The notes under the pieces are model-generated. The model was not told the origin of the DNA and searched no databases. It was given only the letters and a program-made list of their open reading frames with translations. Shown here in pieces: positions 42,454-49,119 of a stretch of 49,119 bases of DNA. The position numbers and the translations under genes were made by a program. Positions within the stretch are counted from its first letter, which is position 1. Every line of letters begins with the position of its first letter. Location: the NCBI RefSeq assembly GCF_003182075.1, contig NZ_QGTH01000016.1, forward strand, positions 1 to 49,119, in the 5' to 3' direction. The stretch comes from Finegoldia magna (GTDB lineage Bacteria; Bacillota; Clostridia; Tissierellales; Peptoniphilaceae).

Positions 42454-43818
42454 ATGAAGAAAGCTATTATACTTTCTGCCGGAGAAGGCACTAGAATGAA
42501 ATCTCACAACTCAAAAGTTTTACACAAACTTTTGAACAAGACTATGATTGATTACGTCATGGATGCTTGTGATTTTGTGGATCAGAAAATAGTAGTCGGC
42601 GGAAATAATTACGATATTTTAAGAGAAAACTTAGATGAAAGTATTCATCTAGTAAAACAAAATATAGGAGAAAAATATCCTTATGGAACAGGATATGCCG
42701 TTAAATTATGTTTAGATGAAATAAATGACGGCGATAAAGTTATTATTTTAACGGGAGATACTCCATTAATAAAGCAAGAAACGTTGAAGAAGTTTTTTGA
42801 TTTCCATGAACAACAAAATTCCGTTGCAACAGTTCTTACAAGTGAAATCGACGATCCATTTGGATATGGAAGAATTGTAAAGGACGAAAAGGGTAATTTG
42901 CTCAAAATCGTTGAGCAAAAAGACTGCAATGATGAGCAATTATTAATAAAAGAATTCAACAGCGGCATGATGATTGTAAACGGCGATGTGTTGAAGATGT
43001 CGATTGAAAAAATCGGTACAGATAATTCAAAAGGCGAGATGTATTTGACAGATATTTTCGAAATCATCAGAAATGACGGCAAAATTATCAAAACTTTTAA
43101 ACATTCTGATGTAAACGAAACTTATGGAATAAACACAAAAGCTCAATTGTATTTCTGTGAAGAAATTTTAAAACAAAGAGTTAATGAAAAATACATGGAA
43201 GAAGGCGTCGTAATTTCAAATTCAGATTCTGTAATCATAGAACCATCTGTAAAAATTGGAAGGGACACTGTGATTATTGGACCTTGCAGGATTTACGGAA
43301 ACACAGAAATAGGCAGTGATTGTTTGATTAAGGGCGATTGCGAAATCGTGGATTCTAAAATCGATGACAACGTGGTTATTAAATCATCATACATCGAAAA
43401 TTCTGTCGTAGGAAAAAATACGGACATCGGACCTTTTGCTCATTTGAGACCAAACAGCGTTTTGAAAGAAAATGTTCATATTGGAAACTTTGTTGAAATC
43501 AAAAACTCAACTGTTGGCAATAAAACAAAAGCAGGTCACTTGGCTTATGTTGGAGATAGTGATTTGAAGGAAAATATCAACATCGGTTGCGGAGTAATTT
43601 TCGTGAATTACGATGGCAAGAACAAGCACAGATCTGTGGTTGAAGACAATGTGTTTGTCGGTTCTAATTCAAATGTGATTGCTCCTGTGACTTTGAAAAA
43701 AGACAGCTTCATTGCTTGTGGTACTACAATTACTGAGGATGTTGAAGAAGGTGCACTTTCAATTGGAAGAAGTCGCCAACAAAACAAAAAAGATTGGGTT
43801 TATAATAAAAAAAGATAG
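42454..43818 (+). CDS. glmU: Bifunctional GlmU (GlcN-1-P acetyltransferase / GlcNAc-1-P uridyltransferase)
   Basis: The 454-residue cytoplasmic enzyme makes UDP-GlcNAc for peptidoglycan. The N-terminal pyrophosphorylase domain (1-228) has LSAGEGTRMKS (8-18), TGDTPLI and the late KGEMYLTD region. The C-terminal left-handed beta-helix acetyltransferase (about 248-454) has hexapeptide repeats and the KAGHLAYVGD active-site segment with its catalytic His near 363. AGGAG lies 9 bases before the ATG. It heads glmU-pth-mfd-prsA; pth starts 15 bases later. In many Firmicutes prs sits between glmU and pth, but it is missing here. Confidence 0.97.
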   Translation: MKKAIILSAGEGTRMKSHNSKVLHKLLNKTMIDYVMDACDFVDQKIVVGGNNYDILRENLDESIHLVKQNIGEKYPYGTGYAVKLCLDEINDGDKVIILTGDTPLIKQETLKKFFDFHEQQNSVATVLTSEIDDPFGYGRIVKDEKGNLLKIVEQKDCNDEQLLIKEFNSGMMIVNGDVLKMSIEKIGTDNSKGEMYLTDIFEIIRNDGKIIKTFKHSDVNETYGINTKAQLYFCEEILKQRVNEKYMEEGVVISNSDSVIIEPSVKIGRDTVIIGPCRIYGNTEIGSDCLIKGDCEIVDSKIDDNVVIKSSYIENSVVGKNTDIGPFAHLRPNSVLKENVHIGNFVEIKNSTVGNKTKAGHLAYVGDSDLKENINIGCGVIFVNYDGKNKHRSVVEDNVFVGSNSNVIAPVTLKKDSFIACGTTITEDVEEGALSIGRSRQQNKKDWVYNKKR

Positions 43819-43833
43819 AAATGGAATGATTAT

Positions 43834-44406
43834 ATGTATTTAATCGCAGGACTGGGTAATCCAGGAAGTAAGTACGAATACACAAGACACAACGCCGGAT
43901 TTATGGTTATAGATGATTTGGCAAAAAAATTGAATATTAAGGTGAACAAATTAAAATTCAAATCGTTGATTGGTGAGGGATTTATTGGAAACGAAAAAGT
44001 GATTTTGATGAAACCTTCAACTTATATGAATGATTCTGGAAAAGCTATATTGGATTGTTTTAATTATTATAATTTATCGGCAGAAAATCTCATTGTTATT
44101 TGCGATGATATTGATATTCCCTTCGGAACTATTAGAATAAAAAAGAAAGGCTCTGCAGGAACTCACAATGGGTTAAAATCCATTATATATCTTATTCAAT
44201 CTCAAGATTTTGCAAGAATCAAGGTATCTGTCGGTCAAAATGACAATAATTACGATTTGAAGGATTTTGTGTTGTCACAATTTAGCAAGAAGGAATTTGA
44301 AGTTTTAAAAAAAGAAATCGACATGTCAAGTGAAGCTTGTATCAAAATAGTAGAAGAAAATGTCGATTATGCTATGAACAACTTCAATGGGAAAAGCTTG
44401 ATATGA
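43834..44406 (+). CDS. pth: Peptidyl-tRNA hydrolase
   Basis: The 190-residue enzyme frees tRNA from peptidyl-tRNAs that have dropped off the ribosome. The N-terminal signature GLGNPGSKYEYTRHN contains the catalytic His19 and Asn20; MKPSTYMNDSG carries the second conserved Asn, and the CDDIDIPFG segment near 90 holds the catalytic-type Asp. GGAATG lies 6-7 bases before the ATG. Its stop overlaps the mfd start (ATGA), so the two are translationally coupled. Confidence 0.97.
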   Translation: MYLIAGLGNPGSKYEYTRHNAGFMVIDDLAKKLNIKVNKLKFKSLIGEGFIGNEKVILMKPSTYMNDSGKAILDCFNYYNLSAENLIVICDDIDIPFGTIRIKKKGSAGTHNGLKSIIYLIQSQDFARIKVSVGQNDNNYDLKDFVLSQFSKKEFEVLKKEIDMSSEACIKIVEENVDYAMNNFNGKSLI

Positions 44407-47400
44407 ATTTTCTAACTAAAATTTACGAGGATAACACAGAATTTCAGGGATATTTAAATTCTTTATCATCGGATAATTCATCTATTTACATTCACGGTGT
44501 CATTAAGGAAGCTTTTGCAAGTTTCGTGTATGCAACATCCAAAAACATAGATAAACCTCTTGTGGTAGTTGTAGAAGACAATATGAGAGCAAGAAATTTG
44601 ACAGAATATCTGAATGATATTGAAGATAATATTTGCGAATTTTTTCCAAGCAGAGAACTTAACTTGTACAATGCAAGATCACTGGATGATAATGCAGAAG
44701 ATCAAAGAGTAAATGTGTTGTTCAAATTATTAAACAACGAAAAATTCATCATAGTTACCACATTTGATGCTTTAACTAAGAAAATCACGAAAAAATCTGT
44801 TGCAAAAAAATACACATTTACAATCAAAGACACTGATTTGATAAATTTGGAAGAACTTCAAGAAAAGTTGAAGGTGTTGAAGTACGAAAGAGTAGACACC
44901 ATAGAATCCAAGGGACAATTTGCCATAAGAGGTGGAATTGTAGATATTTTTCCAGTACACAGCAGATTTCCTGTGAGAATTGAATTGTTCGATGACGAGA
45001 TAGATTCTATGAGGTTTTTTGAAGTTTCAACTCAAAGATCAATTGAAGATTGCAAGTTCGTCGACATCATTAGTTGCAGCGAATTAATTATTGAAGAATC
45101 AAAGAAAGAATCCATTATTAATTCTATTCAGAAAAATCTGGATAAAAGGGTTAATCATCCGATTTTTGGAGAAAATGTAGACAATGTCAAGGACAAATTC
45201 GAAAAATTGATGGAATGCATCAGGAGTGATTTGGAATACGAAATAGACTTGGTATCATGTTTTCTTACAAAAAAAGATTATGATACTGTGTTTGATTATT
45301 TTTTAGATGACAGCATAATGCTGATTGAAGATTTGTCCAGATGTTATGATATTTACAAGGAAAAAGAAAAGAGATTTTTGGAAGATTTCGTGTATTTGGT
45401 TGAAAAAGGAGAAGTTTTAGCTAAACACGAACAATCTCTTATTCCTATTTCCGATATTTTGAAATTGATAAAATCAAAAAAATCTGTCAACATTACAAGT
45501 TTGGTCAAAAGAACTAGACTTATCGAATCAAATGCGATGTATCAACTTAAAACATTGGAAGCGCCAAACTTTAACAAGAATATCGACAGTTTGGTTGAAA
45601 ATATCAAATCCAACAGTTTAAGGGGATTCAAGCAAATCGTGTTTGCGGCAAATGTCGAACGAAAAAACATGCTCAAGGATTTGTTCTTAACTAATGGAAT
45701 TCCAACTCTTGAAGCTGAAGATTATAATGCAAATATCAAATCGTCGCAGGTTTTGATTACTCAGAAGAATTTGCCAAATGGTTTTGAAATAAAAGGTCCT
45801 AAGTATCTGATAATTACTTATAAGGAAATTTTCGGACGCGAAAAACAAATTCGAAAACGTAAGAAGAAAAAAAGTACCGGTCAGGATATTGTAAATTATT
45901 CTGATTTGAATATCGATGATTATGTGGTACACGAGAATCACGGGATTGGTCAGTACAAGGGAATTGAAAAAATCGATGTAAATGGAATACAAAAAGATTA
46001 TATTGTAATTCAATATAAAGCAAATGACAGGCTGATGATTCCAACGGATCAGATGAATTTGGTCCAAAAATACATCGGCGGTGGCAACATCAAAAAGCCT
46101 TCATTAAATAAATTAAGTGGAAATGATTGGGCAAAAGCAAAGCAAAAAGCTAAGAAATCTGTCGATGAAATGGCAGATGATTTGGTTGAATTATATTCAA
46201 AAAGAGCTAAGTTAAAAGGATATCAGTTCTCTCAAGATACTGAATGGCAAAGAGAGTTTGAAGATTCATTCCCTTATGAAGAAACAGATTCTCAAGTAAG
46301 ATCCATTGAAGAAATCAAAACCGATATGGAATCTGACAGACCAATGGATAGGTTATTGTGTGGTGATGTTGGTTACGGAAAAACAGAAGTTGCAATCAGA
46401 GCTTGTTTTAAAGCTATAATGGACGGTAAACAAGTTGCATTCTTAGTTCCAACGACAATTCTCGCACAACAACATTTCAATACAATTAAAGAACGATTCA
46501 GAGATTATCCTATAAGAGTTGAAATGTTGAGTAGATTCGTCTCTCCAGCACGTCAAAAACAAATAATGAAGGATGTGCAAAGAGGTCTTGTAGATTTATT
46601 GGTAGGAACTCATAGAATTCTGTCGAAGAATTTGAAATTCAAAGATTTGGGATTATTAGTAATTGATGAAGAGCAAAGATTTGGTGTGAGACACAAAGAA
46701 AAATTAAAATCCATGAGAGAAAACGTAGATGTGCTTACACTGTCAGCAACTCCAATTCCTAGAACTTTACAAATGGGTTTGACGGGAATTAGGGATATGA
46801 GTCTATTGGAAGAACCACCAGAAGACAGAACTCCGATATCAACTTATGTTACAGAGTACAATCCTAGTTTGATAAGAGATGCAATAATCAGAGAGCTAGA
46901 CCGAGGTGGACAGATATATTTTGTGTATAATAGAATAGAAGATATTGATCAGATGGAATTTAAATTGAAAGAGTTGGTTCCAGAATTAAATATCGCCATT
47001 GCACACGGAAGAATGAATGAAAAAGAGCTTGAAAATGTTATGCTCGACTTCCAAGATGGGCTGTATGATTTATTATTGTGCACAACTATTATAGAAACAG
47101 GTCTTGATATACAAAATGTCAACACAATGATAATTTATAATGCAGATAAGATGGGCTTGTCGCAATTGTATCAATTAAAGGGACGTATTGGACGATCTGA
47201 TAGAACTTCGTTTGCTTATTTCACATATGAAGGGCAAAAATCATTGACCGAAATTTCCGAAAAACGACTTATGGCAATAAAAGACTTTACAGAATTTGGA
47301 TCTGGTTTTAAAATCGCAATGAGGGATTTGGAACTCAGAGGAGCTGGAAATCTTTTGGGAGAAAGCCAACACGGTCACATCGCAAAAATCGGTTATGATT

Positions 47401-47909
47401 TGTATGTGAAGCTTTTGGAACAAGCAGTCAGAGAAGCGAAGGGTGAGACTGTTTCAGAAAACAAAAATATCGTTCAAATCGAAATCAAAGTCAACGGATA
47501 CATTCCTGAAGACTACATTTCTGAGAATGAAACAAAGATTGATATCTACAAAAAAATCGCATCTATTCAAGATGAAGATGATTATTCTGAAATAATTGAT
47601 GAATTAATCGACAGGTTTGGAGATGTTCCTAAGCCTATCGTTAATATAATGGATGTATCTATAATAAAAGCTTTCTGTGCTAAATTATCCATTGAAAGTA
47701 TAAAAGAAATAAAGGGAGAACTTTTCTTGCAATTTTCTTCTCCTGACAAAATTTCATTAGAAAAATTAAAATACTTGACAGAAAATTACAAGAAAGAAAT
47801 GAGATTTGATTTGTCAGAAAAACCAAAAATCATTTTGGGATTTCAAGACAAAAATTTGAGAGATCCTATCGAAGTATTATCGATACTTTTGAAGGATAAT
47901 GAGAAATAA
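44403..47909 (+). CDS. mfd: Transcription-repair coupling factor Mfd
   Basis: The 1168-residue translocase removes RNA polymerase stalled at DNA damage and recruits UvrA. In order: a UvrB-like N-terminal region (about 1-330) with RGGIVDIFP; a linker; the CarD-like RNA polymerase interaction domain (about 505-575, DYVVHENHGIGQYKGIEKI); the RecG-like translocase with Walker A GDVGYGKTE (about 654-662), DEEQ (about 754-757) and SATPIPRT; and the C-terminal TRCF domain. The ATG at 44403 overlaps the pth stop as ATGA, chosen over an earlier in-frame ATG deep inside pth. prsA starts 11 bases later. Confidence 0.97.
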   Translation: MNFLTKIYEDNTEFQGYLNSLSSDNSSIYIHGVIKEAFASFVYATSKNIDKPLVVVVEDNMRARNLTEYLNDIEDNICEFFPSRELNLYNARSLDDNAEDQRVNVLFKLLNNEKFIIVTTFDALTKKITKKSVAKKYTFTIKDTDLINLEELQEKLKVLKYERVDTIESKGQFAIRGGIVDIFPVHSRFPVRIELFDDEIDSMRFFEVSTQRSIEDCKFVDIISCSELIIEESKKESIINSIQKNLDKRVNHPIFGENVDNVKDKFEKLMECIRSDLEYEIDLVSCFLTKKDYDTVFDYFLDDSIMLIEDLSRCYDIYKEKEKRFLEDFVYLVEKGEVLAKHEQSLIPISDILKLIKSKKSVNITSLVKRTRLIESNAMYQLKTLEAPNFNKNIDSLVENIKSNSLRGFKQIVFAANVERKNMLKDLFLTNGIPTLEAEDYNANIKSSQVLITQKNLPNGFEIKGPKYLIITYKEIFGREKQIRKRKKKKSTGQDIVNYSDLNIDDYVVHENHGIGQYKGIEKIDVNGIQKDYIVIQYKANDRLMIPTDQMNLVQKYIGGGNIKKPSLNKLSGNDWAKAKQKAKKSVDEMADDLVELYSKRAKLKGYQFSQDTEWQREFEDSFPYEETDSQVRSIEEIKTDMESDRPMDRLLCGDVGYGKTEVAIRACFKAIMDGKQVAFLVPTTILAQQHFNTIKERFRDYPIRVEMLSRFVSPARQKQIMKDVQRGLVDLLVGTHRILSKNLKFKDLGLLVIDEEQRFGVRHKEKLKSMRENVDVLTLSATPIPRTLQMGLTGIRDMSLLEEPPEDRTPISTYVTEYNPSLIRDAIIRELDRGGQIYFVYNRIEDIDQMEFKLKELVPELNIAIAHGRMNEKELENVMLDFQDGLYDLLLCTTIIETGLDIQNVNTMIIYNADKMGLSQLYQLKGRIGRSDRTSFAYFTYEGQKSLTEISEKRLMAIKDFTEFGSGFKIAMRDLELRGAGNLLGESQHGHIAKIGYDLYVKLLEQAVREAKGETVSENKNIVQIEIKVNGYIPEDYISENETKIDIYKKIASIQDEDDYSEIIDELIDRFGDVPKPIVNIMDVSIIKAFCAKLSIESIKEIKGELFLQFSSPDKISLEKLKYLTENYKKEMRFDLSEKPKIILGFQDKNLRDPIEVLSILLKDNEK

Positions 47910-47920
47910 TTGGAGGAAAA

Positions 47921-48886
47921 ATGAAGAAATTTTTAGCAATTGTATTAGCTGTGATGATGGTAATGGTAACAGGATGTTCTAAAAAACCAGACGGAGCAGT
48001 GGCAAAGATTGGCAAAGAATACATCTACCAAAAAGATGTGGACAAGGTAATGGAAGATTACAAACAATATTATGGACAAGATATTTTCAACCCTAACACT
48101 GAACAAGGTAAGGAAGCTTTGAAGCAAATCCAACCTAAAATCATTGATATGCTAATTAACGAAAAAATCGCAAACAAATTAATGAAAGATAAAAAAATTG
48201 AAGTGTCTGATAAGGAAGTTCAAGCAGAAGTTGACAAGCTTCAAAAACAATTGGGTGGAGCAGACAAATTCAAAGAACAACTTAAAAAAGAAAATATGAC
48301 AGAACAAGCTTTGAAAGAACAAATCGAAAAACAATTGAAGAACAAAAAACTTTCAGGGCAATTTGAAAAAGACTTCAAACCATCTGACAAAGAAATCAAA
48401 GACGAATTCGATAAAAACTTAGACACTTATACTCAATATAATGCAGATCATATTCTTTTCTCTGGTAAGGATGACAAGGGTAAAAACTTGGACGACGCTA
48501 AGCTTAAAGCAAAATCAGAATTAGCAAACAAAACTTACGAAGAAGTAAAAGATGGTAAGAACTTCAATGAAGTTGCCAAAGTAAAATCAGAAGACCCATC
48601 AGCTAAGCAAAATTCTGGTAAATTAGGTGATTTCTTATCATCTACAATGGTAAAAGAATTTTCTGATGCATTGAAGAAAATGAAACCAGGTGAAGTTTCA
48701 AAACCTGTTAAGACAGAATTTGGATATCACATCATCAAACTTAACAGTAAAATTACTGAATTAGATAAGATGACTGATGCAAATAAACAAAATGTTAAGA
48801 CAGCAATTTCCAACAAAATTATCCAAGAAAAAGTTCAAAAAGAATTTGAAAAACAAAAAAAGGATATGGGGGTAAAAATTTACTAA
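47921..48886 (+). CDS. prsA: Foldase lipoprotein PrsA (parvulin-type peptidyl-prolyl isomerase)
   Basis: The 321-residue protein helps secreted proteins fold on the outer membrane surface. The lipobox MVTGC gives Cys19 as the lipid anchor. An N-terminal SurA-like chaperone part (about 28-165) rich in Lys and Gln precedes a parvulin domain (about 168-282) with YNADHILFSG, GKLGDF and KPVKTEFGYHIIKL. GGAGG lies 6 bases before the ATG. It follows mfd by 11 bases, as in several Firmicutes. With HtrA it covers folding and degradation outside the membrane. Confidence 0.95.
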   Translation: MKKFLAIVLAVMMVMVTGCSKKPDGAVAKIGKEYIYQKDVDKVMEDYKQYYGQDIFNPNTEQGKEALKQIQPKIIDMLINEKIANKLMKDKKIEVSDKEVQAEVDKLQKQLGGADKFKEQLKKENMTEQALKEQIEKQLKNKKLSGQFEKDFKPSDKEIKDEFDKNLDTYTQYNADHILFSGKDDKGKNLDDAKLKAKSELANKTYEEVKDGKNFNEVAKVKSEDPSAKQNSGKLGDFLSSTMVKEFSDALKKMKPGEVSKPVKTEFGYHIIKLNSKITELDKMTDANKQNVKTAISNKIIQEKVQKEFEKQKKDMGVKIY

Positions 48887-48895
48887 AATTTGATA

Positions 48896-48912
48896 AAAAA
48901 ACGCTGTTTTTT
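48896..48912 (+). terminator. Weak hairpin after prsA
   Basis: Arms AAAAAAC (48896-48902) and GTTTTTT (48906-48912) with a three-base loop. The stem is all A-T except one pair, but the T-run makes it a possible terminator for the glmU-prsA operon. It overlaps the dyad at 48905-48923. Confidence 0.45.
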
Positions 48913-48924
48913 CAGTCAAAACAC

Positions 48925-48953
48925 TTGAAATAAAAAAAATATTACTGTATACT
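48925..48953 (+). promoter_or_regulatory. Promoter reading out of the right edge
   Basis: TTGAAA (48925-48930), 17 bases, TATACT (48948-48953). At least 160 bases after it hold no open frame with a ribosome binding site, so it makes either a long leader or a small RNA. A TGTTTT...AAAACA dyad (48905-48923) lies directly upstream. Confidence 0.65.
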
Positions 48954-49056
48954 GTATTTAAAATAGGTTTTAACTATTTTGAAAATTTAAGACCAGCTAT
49001 CAAATGTCAAGAGAGAATAAAAAATAATTTATCTTGAAATTTAAGGCATGTCAAAC

Positions 49057-49076
49057 AAGCCTAAAAATTTAGGCTT
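49057..49076. repeat. Perfect inverted repeat in the right-edge leader
   Basis: AAGCCTAAA (49057-49065) and TTTAGGCTT (49068-49076) pair around two bases. No T-run follows on either strand, so it is not a standard terminator; it could be a protein-binding palindrome or a folded part of the leader. Confidence 0.55.
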
Positions 49077-49119
49077 AGAAAAATTGAATAACAACTAAAT
49101 ATTAGGTATGTAAGATTTG

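Noticed and set aside
1-49119. CRISPR arrays, prophage, insertion sequences or toxin-antitoxin pairs
   Set aside because: No spaced direct repeats, transposase, integrase, phage structural genes or small paired genes of that kind were seen on either strand.

Overview
The window looks like chromosomal DNA of a low-GC, anaerobic, Gram-positive coccus of the Peptoniphilaceae (Tissierellia), most likely Finegoldia magna or a close relative. This rests on the strongly AT-rich sequence, Firmicute-type AGGAGG ribosome binding sites and TTGACA/TATAAT promoters, an arginine deiminase pathway, a two-subunit glycine cleavage system next to formate-tetrahydrofolate ligase, a SufCBDSU iron-sulfur operon and a flavodiiron oxygen reductase. 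The species name is an inference from gene content, not a database match. I see no phage, insertion sequence, CRISPR array or integron; this is core chromosome with a few accessory genes.

Layout. 1-660: an untranslated left edge, an SRP RNA gene and tRNA-Ser(GGA), read leftward from a near-perfect promoter. 829-1083: a small GlsB-type stress membrane protein with a sigma-B-like promoter. 1273-5193: polyphosphate turnover (ppx, ppk1), then an Mrp-type Fe-S carrier ATPase. 5256-7589 (minus): marR-type regulator and ftsH. 7714-13786: a long co-directional run holding an unknown acidic protein, a ClC transporter with an RCK_C tail, a membrane-anchored propeller-like protein, yedF and a DUF3343 protein (selenium/sulfur carrier types), an MscS channel, a DUF951 protein and a GT2-GtrA fusion. 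13885-15455: a lipoprotein and two acetyltransferases, one of them between near-identical 25-base direct repeats. 15594-17767: arcA and ornithine carbamoyltransferase. 17948-19174: a Wzy/WaaL-like membrane protein. 19273-22133: walJ-type nuclease, ttcA-type PP-loop protein and flavodiiron protein.

22322-29842: fhs followed by gcvT-gcvH-gcvPA-gcvPB-lpd, a complete glycine cleavage system feeding one-carbon units to folate. 30011-31213: HtrA protease. 31416-31691: a small unknown. 31808-36710: sufC-sufB-sufD-sufS-sufU. 36830-39532 (minus): an archaeal-type phosphoglycerate mutase homologue and a DASS-family transporter, facing a divergent LysR regulator (39663-40562). 40612-41121 (minus): a short protein resembling a VirB11/CpaF-type ATPase but with a broken P-loop. 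41202-42323 (minus): ApbE lipoprotein. 42454-48886: glmU-pth-mfd-prsA. 48925-49119: a promoter and leader running off the right edge.

The genes most worth following up are the ApgM homologue with Thr at the nucleophile position plus its transporter and regulator, the degenerate ATPase-like protein at 40612, the unknown-ClC-propeller module at 7714-10881, and the two GGGTATAAATA promoters (glsB and fhs) that suggest an alternative sigma factor.
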